A stretch of DNA of 64,000 nucleotides, taken from the NCBI GenBank assembly GCA_004352715.1, contig SCFE01000021.1, forward strand, positions 1,439,352 to 1,503,351, written 5' to 3'. The position numbers and the translations under genes are program-made. Shown piece by piece: positions 34,008 to 46,071 of the stretch. The stretch comes from Hofstenia miamia. Lineage: Eukaryota > Xenacoelomorpha > Acoela. Position 1 is the stretch's first letter. Each line of letters opens with the position of its first letter. The notes under the pieces are model-generated. The model had not been told where the DNA came from. It did not search any database and saw only the letters and a program-made list of their open reading frames with translations.

Positions 34008-34559
34008 TATATTTAAATAAAAATTATCATTACTTAATATAATATTTGTTACTTATTCTACTCAAAAATATAAACATTACGGAACTAAAAACGCTTCTTT
34101 AAATTTTCTATAAAACAAAAAAACGCAGTTTTTTATGGGCCAACTTATATATTAAAATCTATAATTGGCTTCAAAATGCTTAAAATGTTTGTAATATCCT
34201 CAAATTGGAATGTAGGCACTTTCTGAAATTACTTCTTTGATTTAGAACCGATATCTTAAACTATTGGGATGCAATTATACACAATGATCTATAATTATTG
34301 TATCGAGCAAAAATGATATATTTTTCGAAGCTACATAATTTCCCAACAAGTAAGATGCGAAATCGACATTATAATAACAAGGGCGTTGTTATCATTACTT
34401 TTTAAGCTTACTTATATGTCATATTTATTTGCTCCGGCAGAACCAATTAAAAATTTGTTGAGGCTCAAATATATATTATATCACATAAATCAATATACGT
34501 TTATTATTTGCCCACAAGCACTGTTTGTTTCAAAATATAAAAAAATTTCATTTACATTA

Positions 34560-34770
34560 AACTCTGTCCCAGTTAATAAGTAAACCGGTTTTTTAGGAAA
34601 ATGGGGTAGTATGATATAAACACGAGTATATTTTCAAGTTTTGATTTTCATTTTTTTATAATATGCGCAAGATCCTAAACTATCTAATTCGAGCCAAAAG
34701 CATGGTAGTTACGCTATAATAAAACCCCAATTATTGATATAAAACTTTACTTATTAACTGGGACAGAGTT
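34560..34770. mobile_element. 211-bp MITE with TA duplication
   Basis: Ends AACTCTGTCCCAGTTAATAA and TTATTAACTGGGACAGAGTT are perfect inverted repeats, extended imperfectly inwards, and flanked by TA (34558-34559, 34771-34772). No coding capacity; a Tc1/mariner-type non-autonomous element. Confidence 0.85.
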
Positions 34771-37700
34771 TAGTAAAAATCAGTTTGAATTTCAGAAATA
34801 TTGCATTAACTTGATCCTGTGGTAAACTTTTGTTATTAATTCTTTCAAATGAAATGGTTCATGAAAATGCGCCCTTTTGGTGCTGAAAAACTTGATCAAT
34901 TTGTGCCACAGCATGCTGCTAGTGAATAATAAATGATTTACTGCTCGGAATTTCATTCATTTTGTTTTTATAACTGTATTTTGCAATGGGATTCTTAATC
35001 TAAATTGTTGTAGCACATAGTATCAATATTATTTTGACTTATTAGTGAAGTCTTTTCCTTTAATGAATTTGATATGCAAAAATAATCCCAGTTGTAAGAA
35101 TATCTTTTTAAGTTCAGATGCTCATTCATATCGCTTACTTATAACTGCTTCAAAATTTTCGCACTAATATGATCATCACACGTTATAGCAGCAAGTGAAT
35201 TAAGTTGAAAACAACCCTAATTTTGGGCAGGTAAATACATATACAATTCATTTAATTTAATAATTTGCTATAAGGATGCACCCCCTACTAAGAATTCCTA
35301 GATTCTCCACTGAATGTGAAGTAGTTCCGGACTTGTGTTACATATAAAGTGGTAATATAATTTCAGTTATTGAAATTCATTTAAAAAATCAAACCAAATG
35401 GAGCCTGCTACATTGTTTGTGAACAATGTGTTAAGAAATAAAATTTTGAATTTTAAAATTTTACATTGGTATCATATGCTCTTCGATAATTCTACTTATG
35501 CTTTGCTATTTCAGTGCGAAAATTTTTTATCAAGGATCATAAAACATACACTTAAATATGTAAGGCTTAAAGTTTCATTATGTTGAACGGCTTACCTTTG
35601 TAAGAGCCCCCGTTGTTAATATTTTAACATTATACCACTGGTTTACAGATCTGGATTATTTACAAGAACCCTTTCCAGATTTTCTTTGAATGGGTGAACA
35701 CTCTATAAATTTCTGCAAAATAGTTAATTAAATGTTACTATACTATATGAAGCAGTGCAATGCAACATTGCTCATAAACAGAGGTTTAGCCAAAGGGATA
35801 ACTAAGGTGCAAATATAAAATTTGCTTAAAAAGTTGCATAAAAAAATTGATGGAGCTAGAAAAAACAGTTGAACGAAGAAAACATTTTATTTCTCATCAA
35901 ATTTCGCACACCACATAACAATTACATGGTTTTTAGACCTCCTACCTCAATGTCCCTCAATGTCACATGAAACCAGTGAGCTCTCTTAAACGATGCAGCT
36001 TCCAGAAATTTCATTTTCTTCAAATTCGGACTTTTCGCAAAAATTAATGAAATTTTGATTGAATATGGTTCAAAATCAAGCACATAATTCAGGCTTGTGA
36101 TTAAGTTGATACTATCTGCCAGCGTATTCCTTCTCTGAAAATTGGCACCTGCAGTTTATGCAAGCGTTGATACGAAATCCGTAGAAATTTTGCGTACCAT
36201 TCCTCGTAGCTAGTGAAAGTTGCACTTCTTCAAATTTAGGCAAAAATTACGTTATTTCGTAAAAAGCTGCGAATGCCAACAAATCTGTGTTCTGATGCAA
36301 ACCACCCCAACAATTCACAAAAAAAATTTTTGAGTAAAGCATGTAAGTACAACCCTTTATGTATAAACATATATCTATCGTCCCTTATAACATAGAAAAT
36401 CCGTTGCATCTCCAATTCTATATTTTTGTCTAGCTCTGCTCACACAAGCTTTTTTCATAACACACATTGATTTTTTCAGTTTTATTGGCATGCAGCTCGA
36501 CTTCCATAACCAGTTAAAACTACAACCTAGTCTAAGTATAAAATACACACAGGCTGGCATCTGATAGCACTGCCGTCTCCTGATGTTTTTATTCAGAGGT
36601 TTTTGTATACTTCGATCATTTCTAAAATAATTTGTTTACAACATCTACACCAAGGAGTAACAATTGATTCAAAAACTATAATTTTAAATCACATGCAAAT
36701 GTAATTGTTAAGAAATTAGATATATGTATACGAAATAAATCAAATCTACCTCAAACATGACACCTCAATTACAATAATACAGATATTTTATGCTTTTGTG
36801 ATGTTTTATGCATAAAATTAAAGAAAACTGAAGTCTAATTTAATTATAATGCTTTTATTAAAATTTTTCTATCACTAAATGTTACGTTCACATATTTATT
36901 CTTTTTTCTAAATGTAATTATATATATCATGTTCTTGTTAATTATTTTTAGAATAATAGATTTTGATATCCGACATACTGTCAAAAGTATAATGGACAAT
37001 GAAGAAAGAAAAAAATTACGAGCGAGTATTTATGTAATTTTGCTATTTATAACTGGAATTAATTACAGAAAAAAGCTATATTAAAATGTTGTCTTAGGTC
37101 AGAAGTAGCAGTTTAATTGTTCACCAGAGATTGTGCAATTAGTACCCCAACCAGGGGCTAGAAGCGTTTATGACGGTGTTAATTTTTATTGTCTATGGCT
37201 TTGATTCTGAAATAGTTTATGACACTATAATTTACAGATAAGCGGATGAACATATTTATAAACAAAAAACTAGGAGTAATAACAAAATGAATTAGCTATA
37301 GACATGCAGTTTAAGTTTATACAAAATTTGCGTTGCTTGTTAAATATTTGGATAAACGCAGAGAAATACAGTTCATCAAATTTCAAATCATGATATTTCT
37401 TGGATACCTTCGACCAATGTCGTCTTCGTAAGTGGATTTTTCTTTCCACAATTTCAATTACATCCGTCGAGGGAAATATAGATTACGTGAAATTTAGTCA
37501 CTTATGCGAATTTGCACAAAATACTATCGATATGGCTTTCCCAGATAGCTAAAAAGCAGAAAAGCTTGAAAACCTTCAATTCCACAAAATGCCAATTCCC
37601 GAGCTAACCATTCCATTGGTAGGCTTGATCATTTCACTTTGTACATTGTACATATTCTGATAATATACAAATATATTTTCACAGCTACAAGTGCAGAGAT

Positions 37701-39571
37701 ATAAAAAAAATCTTTGTAATTTTAGCTATATATTTTTATGCCTAAGTAGTGAATTAGTTGTTAAAATCATGTATATTTGGGAATATTTGAGTAGAATAGT
37801 AGCGTAACTTTAATACCAGGTTAGATCCGTCTATGTTATGTAAGAAATTCAAAGGGATTTCATTAATCCAATTCCATAATTATAAATATGTTTTATGCAA
37901 TTTATTGATGATAAATAGAAGTTTGTTCAATCAGCCAAAATCCTACTCAAATGTTCTATGTTTAGACAAATATCAATGTTTTAATTACTCGCTATTCGTG
38001 TTGCAACACTCCCAATTTTGGAACTTTACATAAATGATTTTATAGTCAATAGCTTATTTAAAAATTTCTAATAGGCATTTGTAATTTCATTTAATTTCTT
38101 TTTTGGAAATTTTTAATTTTTTTGTGTTATTGAATATATATATATATAATTTTTTTATTATTATTATATTAAGAAATGAAATTATATCCTGGAACGCCTA
38201 GCAGATTATTCTACAATATAAGAATTCAATTGCGCAATTTCATTCACAAGTTTAACACAAGTTACTTACAAAATTGTTTTGCTTGGGAAATTTTAGTATC
38301 CCACTAAGATTCCTAGATCCACTCAGAGTTCGTTTCGGCTTGTAATATCTGATTTGCAAACAGCGTAAAACGGTTTGAAATTTTCAAAGTGATGTAATTA
38401 CGTCATTTTATTTAAACATTAATACATCAATGCTTGGTTGAAATTTACAAAATTCTCGTTTATGGCCAAAGCAATGCACAGGGAGAGAAAGGCAAGAAGA
38501 GCATTCATAAAAAATGGTGTAAAGTTTTTCATGAATGTGTAAGTTTCGGGTTGAAACGATTTAAGTTTTGTAAAAATATTCAAATTTTCCAATTTACTAT
38601 TTATTTACTGATTTTGTGCAGTTTTTCGGTTCATGCTACTAGCTTTCAACGTGTTGCTTCGGTTTCATTTTGAAATGGTTCTGTTCGGCTTTATTTCCGA
38701 AAATTGGAACCGCTTGCAAATCTGGATTCGCTCCTGCATTGTAAGAGGACTCGAATTTTTTATGCACCAATTCGTATTCGATTTGGAACATTCTACATGT
38801 ACATGTTGCTCCAACAATGAATTCCTTTTCTTCAAGTTCCTAAAACCAATTCACTTAAATCATGTTGAATCTTGCTTCTCACTATTTTTCAACATATCAA
38901 TTTAATAAAATTTATGGTTTAGTATCAGTGGTTATTGTCCAACACATGTACAGTATAGTTAAACGTAAGAAAGAACCGCTTTCAAACTACTAATTCATTT
39001 GATCTGATTAAAACCTTGTGGAAGAATACATCTCATCTAAAACCAAAAATTATATATAATCCGTAGAAGTAACCTAATATTCATTGTGAAGCTTAAGTAC
39101 CTGAATATTAATCTCTATACATTTACAATTATTGCTTATGTAATGTCTCATTCCTCACTAAAATCTTCATTTATCTTAAAGTGATTTATCATCTGAAAAC
39201 TAAATACTATTTTTAAATGAGTTATTAAGCAACGGAACTATCACAAGATTTCTTATGCCGTAATGAAGCGTTTATATTTCGATTATGTGATCCAAATCTT
39301 GAATAATTTAAGAAGCTTTGATTGGCTTAAAGCTGAACATCTGCTTTTTGTTAATTATTAGCCACACTAGTTTTACTTTGATTCAAATTGTCTGGAGAAA
39401 ACCGTTAAATTAATAATTTCTTTCTGAATTAAGATTTTAAATGAGAATTGTTTGAAAAATGTTTACAAGTAATTTTTTAAGATTTCCAAAATCAAAATTT
39501 AATTCAATAAAATAGCCTACAATGGAAAATCACGCCATAATTCACAACTTTCGCATTAATGCTGTTTCATT
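34771..39571. other. Non-coding
   Basis: AT-rich. At 37430-37615 a plus-strand stretch reads RKWIFLSTISITSVEGNI and so on with one TAA; it may be a decayed exon but matches nothing I know. Otherwise nothing is supported. Confidence 0.3.
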
Positions 39572-40615
39572 TTAAATTTTGTTATGATAAAGGCGCAAAA
39601 CAGTATCCCAACTAGCCGTTGCGAACATTGTGCCATCTGGACTTACACCCAAACTGGATATCCGCATTTGATCTTGGTTTGTAATTTCTCCGGCTGGAAA
39701 GTCTTTCAACACTTCATTGCTATCTGGATAAAGTGAATCGATAACTTTTACTTTACCGTAATCCCCTGCTAATATAATTAGCCGCCCACTTCTTGAGAAA
39801 TCACAGCAAGTTGCTTGATAGCCTAACACATAATGGCCATAATCATTTTCCAAGATATCATTTGACGTACGAAAGTCATACATTCGAATTTTTCCTGGAA
39901 TACAATTGCTATCTGGTACAGCTTCATCACTTGCAGCACAAGCAGCTCCACATGCCATGTTAGATGGGTGAAAGGTTACCCAACAAATATCATAGTCCGG
40001 ACACTCGAACGTTAGTGGGGCAGTTCCAGTTCTTACATCCCATAGCTTAACAGTACTATCACATGCACCCGATAATACATAGTTGTCAGTATCGCTTGCT
40101 GTTGCTATCCTTGCAACATCTGCCCGATGTCCTCTAAGTTTTATAATTGGTCTAGAGGTTGTAACGTCCCAAAGCACGCAAGTAGCATCACCAGAGCTAG
40201 TCACAATTCTGTTTCCATCAAGGTAATTGCAACTACTGACATATCCATCATGCCCTCTTAATTCAGATTGAATAGGAAATAGGTCTTTAGCAGAATATAT
40301 TGTAAGAGAATTATCCAATCCTCCTGTCGCAACAGTTGACATATCGTTTGAAATACCGCAACACATTACCCAAGAACTATTCAATGTTAACACATTTTGC
40401 TTAAGTTTAACGTAAGTATCCCAAAATATTAATTTTCCATCTTGTGAAACGGTTATAATTGTTCTAGAATCGGATGCCCACGCCAAATCATACACTTTTG
40501 CTAAATGCCCTCTAAGTGTACCACGTGTTTTTATTTGTAACCTTTTTATTGGAGGGGGTAGATGAGAAGCATCTAAAGTATCTTTAAGTTGTCTTGCTTC
40601 AGTCTCGAACTTCAT
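39572..40615 (-). CDS. G-protein beta subunit, intronless and divergent
   Basis: A 347-residue intact ORF. The N-terminus is a short helix (EARQLKDTLDASHLPPP), as in the G-gamma-binding coil, followed by seven WD blades: GHLAKVYDLAWASDSR...SQDGKLIFWD, SSWVMCCGIS, GGLDNSLTIY, GHDGYVSSC...SSGDATCVLWD, LSGACDSTVKLWD, a long fifth blade insert with several Cys, then AGDYGKVKVID and ATASWDTVLRLY. G-beta forms a membrane-bound dimer with G-gamma and relays GPCR signals. Blades 1-4 are well conserved, blades 5-6 are not. The usual C-terminal WN is replaced by LYHNKI. Length is close to the typical 340. A single exon suggests an old retrocopy or a divergent paralogue; no poly-A remnant was seen. Confidence 0.85.
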   Translation of the reverse strand: MKFETEARQLKDTLDASHLPPPIKRLQIKTRGTLRGHLAKVYDLAWASDSRTIITVSQDGKLIFWDTYVKLKQNVLTLNSSWVMCCGISNDMSTVATGGLDNSLTIYSAKDLFPIQSELRGHDGYVSSCNYLDGNRIVTSSGDATCVLWDVTTSRPIIKLRGHRADVARIATASDTDNYVLSGACDSTVKLWDVRTGTAPLTFECPDYDICWVTFHPSNMACGAACAASDEAVPDSNCIPGKIRMYDFRTSNDILENDYGHYVLGYQATCCDFSRSGRLIILAGDYGKVKVIDSLYPDSNEVLKDFPAGEITNQDQMRISSLGVSPDGTMFATASWDTVLRLYHNKI

Positions 40616-43134
40616 GTCGCTGTAATTGTCTATGTACGTTTAGTTACAACTACACTTCCCACCAAAAGCGTTAAGTTTTACTAAATTTGTGTAAATTTTA
40701 TGAAATTCCATAAATAGTTAAAGCTAAAATAAAACAATTATTTATCTACGCGTCAATCCTGTATTATTGGACTTTTTTACATATGTCGTTTATTGAGGAG
40801 GGGTGCCAAATTGCACCCCTATCTATTTTCCTTAATAATAATCCAATCAACTTGAAATTTGGCAGGTAGTTTCTCTTAACATAGAAAATGAAATATATAT
40901 TGTGATGTCGCATATTGTCAGCATATATTTTCCTTACTTTAGCATTTTTCAAAACAAATTCAGCAAAATATACCGTTTCATTGAGATCACACAGGTATAT
41001 TTTCTCGATAAAATTTTGTACTTTTTTGGTATCTGTGAAACAAATTGTCCGGCACAACATATTTTTTCTCCCTGCGCTACCCAAATTGTAACAAAAAATG
41101 CATCATAAGGATCAAAACGTAAACAAAAAATTCAGTATAAACATTTTTTGGGTAAAGATATTGACACAATTTTTTCAGGAAATCGATAAAACAAAATTTT
41201 ATTTTTTAAGATATGTGATAAGGGGAAATTTTCACCCCTCAATAAAAATTAGGTTAATACCCAAGAAATACTCTATAGTATATTGATATAAAATTTATCG
41301 TAAATATATAAATATAAAAATTGTTTTTAGCGCAATTTTTAATGCACATTTTAACACACTTTTTACATATTTATTACGCAAAAAATCGTGCTCCTGATAG
41401 TGAACGTGATGGAAAATTGCATTAACCGGTCAGAAATGTCTTCAACTATCATTTGAAGTTATTCAACAATTAAAATACAACACCAAAAACCATAATATAA
41501 CCTTAACAAGATGGGCTGAGCAATCCCTGCGCACCCCTGGAGTACACCCTTGAGATTAGTACATGAATGGAAAAGTGGTGCAGCAGCGTTATCTCTCAAC
41601 TACATCTATTGACCCAAAGCTAATTGCAGATTGTCTAATATTCTTCTTTACTGACTATTTAACAGTAAATTCAGCTCAGAGAAATAAACGTTTAATTTTT
41701 TGTCATACTTAGTGATAAATCTTCAAACATATTTACGATCAAAAAGCTGTTTATATTAAAACTATTCTCAGTGGTAAAAACTCAGATTAACTTAGGGTCA
41801 TTGATTCTTCTAATGTGGAGGTTGCACAGAAAGCAATAATCTTTGTCTTAATATTTTGTCAATTCATAGATTCATAGAAATATTGTAGCCTGTTCAAAAA
41901 TCAAAATGCACCAAAATTCAATGAAAACTTCAACAGGCAGAAAACATACTTTGGAATTTTCAAGTTAAGGACTCCAAAATCTAATAATGAGCTTCTAGAA
42001 AGTGTGCTTTTGATAACTGGCATATAAAATCACACTGCTTGGTTTGAAATTATTGGCTCGGCGAAAGACCTTTCCAGCATTCATCTTCAAAATCAATAGA
42101 ATTTGGGATGTAAAAATTTTGAATCCGATCTGTTGATTCAGAGGTTATATTGGTGACGTTTAATAGTTCGCTATTATTTAAATGTTGGTTATAGTAAATT
42201 TGGATTTTAATCGTGTTCCCAGACTCATACACATTAAAAGTATGTTAAGATGCTAATTAAAATGGATAATGTAGATTGGTGTACTGTAAAGAATAACATT
42301 TCCAATATTTACTTTATTTTATTCAACTCTTTTAAGTAATTAATAAATGTTTTGAATATAATTTCAAATATTGAATTATATCTTTAATTTCTCTAATGCG
42401 ATATTCGCTCTTAAAGGATAAACTGCGGCGAAGATAATCTAGGTCTCTAGTTTCACGTATTATTAAATTGGGAAATCTAATATCACTTCAAAGGAATCAC
42501 CGGTGTTATGTTAGAAATTTAAACGAAGCCATAATTTAGCGCTTGTAAGGAATTTTATAACAGCTACTTCCATAAAATTTATTTAAAATGTGATTTTCAG
42601 ATGCTTCAAAGAACTTAGTGTAAGGTTATTCTTAACTGGTTTCAATTCATATTTAAGGGACAAATCCTCAATAAAATTCATATAATGAGATTAAAATTTA
42701 TTTATGAGTTCTAAACTTAGAATAGGTTTTGTTATACAAAATCAGATTAATTAATAATGCAATAATTTGCAGAAATGTTATAAAAGCGTAAATATGTGAT
42801 TGCTAACGGTAGAAAGACATCTGCTTTATAAACCACTGTTGTATCTTAAAGTTATTAATACAATTATTTAGTTTGTTGACAAGGTCACTAACAACAAAAG
42901 TTTTCTTTCACAATGGAATACTCAATAACAATAAAAAACTTGTAAAAAATTTACAGGGAGCACAGATCATTTCAAAAGTTTATCTTAACTAATAATCGTA
43001 TGCGAAAGAGCGATCCTTACTCTATTGATGAAAATACTAATAATTGCTACGAGATTAGTGTTTCAACCCAAAACACAAATTTCATTTTATTGATGGCGCA
43101 TCAATTAGATTCTAGATTAAATCTTATTTATATA

Positions 43135-43137
<3 letters not shown>
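40616..43137. other. Non-coding
   Basis: Includes the putative upstream region of the G-beta gene. No other feature recognised. Confidence 0.35.

Positions 43138-43172
<35 letters not shown>
43138..43172. repeat. (TA)n microsatellite
   Basis: Simple TA run. Confidence 0.9.
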
Positions 43173-43177
<5 letters not shown>

Positions 43178-43387
43178 AAAGTATCTCCTTGGCGCTGAAT
43201 ACAAAAAAATCTATACGGGCACTAGATACTATGGCAGAGCGCGCTGGATTCAGGTCCAAAAAATTTTTTTAAAAAGACCTGAAACTTATACGTAAAAATT
43301 TAGACCCCAAATCCAAATGCGCAATTCAAAATTTTTATTCTGGCTCTCCACTTAAAGGGATACAAATCCCATAGTATTTAAAGTCCG

Positions 43388-43422
43388 TATATATATATAT
43401 ATATAGACATTATATATATATA
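43388..43422. repeat. (TA)n microsatellite, interrupted
   Basis: TA runs on both sides of agacatta. Confidence 0.85.
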
Positions 43423-43969
43423 AGTCTGGAAAAAAAGAAACCGTACCACCTTTGAAAATGCAAGTTTTGAATATAAATGTTTATGTAAAATATCTCCACC
43501 TTTTGACAGATATAGTACATGTACTTAATATATTTATGTAGCTCTAAGCTATAAGCATTTGTCAACAATAATTACTAAATATGTAATAATTTGAGCTGTA
43601 GAATCTTCATCTTTGATTGCATATATTGTACATTACTCTTTTGTAATATCTTAATCTAGAATGAAATTTACTAGATTTTATCAATATCTGTACTTCACAA
43701 AAATTGACTTATATGTATAGAGTATATTTGAATATTCCACGATAGTAAGACTTTCAATTTTAAGATGAAATTAAGCTATGCAGATAGATGTGGTTAGGTC
43801 ACTTGTTCTTCATTTAGCTGTTGCCCTTTTAAATTAAAAGGAGATTACATATAAATTGTTGAGCAAACATTAGAGCTACTGACACATATTTGTGTGCTGC
43901 ATAAGAACATAATCAGAGTTTAGTGTAACATATTATACTCTGATTATAATAAGAGAGTCCAGCTAGTTG

Positions 43970-43970
<1 letters not shown>

Positions 43971-44000
<30 letters not shown>

Positions 44001-44001
44001 T
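43971..44001. repeat. (TA)n microsatellite
   Basis: TA run with one CA. Confidence 0.85.
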
Positions 44002-46025
44002 GTCGATAACAATTTAAAATTCTATATTAAAAACTTTTGCATGATATTTTGAAATGAAAAGGGTCTGTTCAAGTTTACACAAGTGGATACGATTCAAAAA
44101 AAAATGATATTGAGAAACAATAATGACTTACAGCAAGACCATAATCGTTTCAAATAATAGAATAAAATTTTTATGAGAAACTTTCATTGTAATACCTTAA
44201 ATTATAAAACCAGTACATAAAATATTACACACAAAATTCATTGTCTTCATGAATTTTAAGGAATTCCATTTCACTGTTATCTTCTGATCTTGCATTAATA
44301 ATAATAGTACTTATATACATTATATTTTAGCGTAAGAAGCTTAATTTGCTAACTTCAGAACTCAAAATAATATAATTTACTGATTTAATAATTTTCATAC
44401 TGTTTGGTGTGTTGTCAATTATGTTCATTACCAGGATTTATATGCTTAAGAATATCCCAAAATATGCATCATCAAACAATGCTTCGAAATTTCGAAAATA
44501 CGTTTTAAGAAGGAACAGATATTCTATTTCAAAGGTGTACACATTTATAACAATAGACAAAAAATTGTTGCTTCGAGTGATCAACAGTCGTAAACATTCA
44601 TTGAGGTGTTTGAATTTGGCCCACCTAGACTAGATGTACACTTCTGTATATAGCAACATTTAAAAGATTAACATCAATTGCATGGATTTTTTCTTCTTTA
44701 TAACTTGCGCAAATATTCTCATGGATCATAAATCAAGATTCCCTGTAAAGTATTCAGCTTTTCTTTGCCCTTCTTTCCTGTATTAATTCTGTGACGTTAT
44801 CGAGTATCTTAATCTGACTGCAAGAAAACAACACCCTTGCAGTTGCGTTATTCTTTCAGGACGAAACTGAAAAATACCGTAATGAAACACAATACTTATA
44901 TTCACTTGTCGTAAAGCAAATAAATAAGTTTTAATATTCCCAATATTTCTGAGTCTTCAGTTTTGAGGTATTCCAGGAACAGATAAAATTCAGTGAAATA
45001 TTTGGTATCTGTGACATTCGCGGGTGAAATGCGATGTAATATTCATGCTATCATAGAAATATACGCTAAATACAACTGTTCAAATATGCGTAGAAATCTG
45101 TTTTATGCCTTAAATATAAGTCCTAGCCCTGATTATGGTTATGAAGTTTGAAGCAAGCTTTCTCAATGATTAGCAAAACCTGTTGATTAATCTTCTCAAA
45201 ACGGGCATTAATTATGACATTATAGTGGTAAAATTCAACCTTTCATTGATTTCAACAAAAAAATTAATTTTTTTATTGATGGCTATGACAATCTAATTAA
45301 TGTTTCTTTTTAATAGCAGAATTGAAAGTTTTCTTGGTTAAAATTAAATATATTCGGATCTTTAAATCATTTTCTTAAAAAATGTCAGTGTGTGTCGGGA
45401 CATGTAGGTTTTACGGTTGCATCTATTTCTTTTAGTCCCTAATCTTGCCTTCAAAGGAAGCCAGCGGAAGCAGTAAAACTGTTGCAAGTGAATAATTTAA
45501 GTTACAAACAATTTGCAAAATTTGAATTTCGTTACTTTCAATGAGATCTATATGAACTCATTCACTAAAAAAGTTCAAAAATTTTCAAATCTGAATTTTA
45601 TTAGTGCTTCAAATATAGAAAATATTGCTATATAGCACCAGTAAATATTTCAAAGATCATCCCCAAAAATTAATTCATTATCACCTATGAATGTATTCAA
45701 AATATTTCCAAATCCAAATTGCAGTGCATTCTACAAATTGCAGGCCAATTCTTGTCATCTTAATTATCATCATTGATGTGTACCTGCATAAACTCTCAGT
45801 GATATCATTAAACTACACACTGTTCTAGTTTTCTTAGGCTAGGAGGTCAACTCAGTTAACCTTCTAATATAACTATAAATAGTAGCCATAGCTTTCAAAC
45901 GCGATCATTAACCTATAATCTAAATTAACTTGCAACATCGAAGACATTTATTTCCTATTATGAAATATAGAGTGATTTGTATTGGTGGTTTCATGTAAAT
46001 AATGAGTAATATATACATATATGAG

Positions 46026-46071
<46 letters not shown>

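Larger units (their letters stand above)
32223..34145 (+). mobile_element. Deleted mariner element carrying a nested Tc1 element
   Basis: Ends GGTTGTCCCATAAAAAACTG (left) and CAGTTTTTTATGGGCCAAC (right) are inverted, flanked by TA (32221-32222, 34146-34147). Removing the nested Tc1 leaves about 555 bp, so the host element is an internal deletion derivative. It keeps a plus-strand transposase fragment. Confidence 0.75.

Noticed and set aside
40764-41084. Minus-strand 106-codon open frame next to the G-beta gene
   Set aside because: Overlaps an opposite open frame of similar quality, AT-driven composition, no motif.
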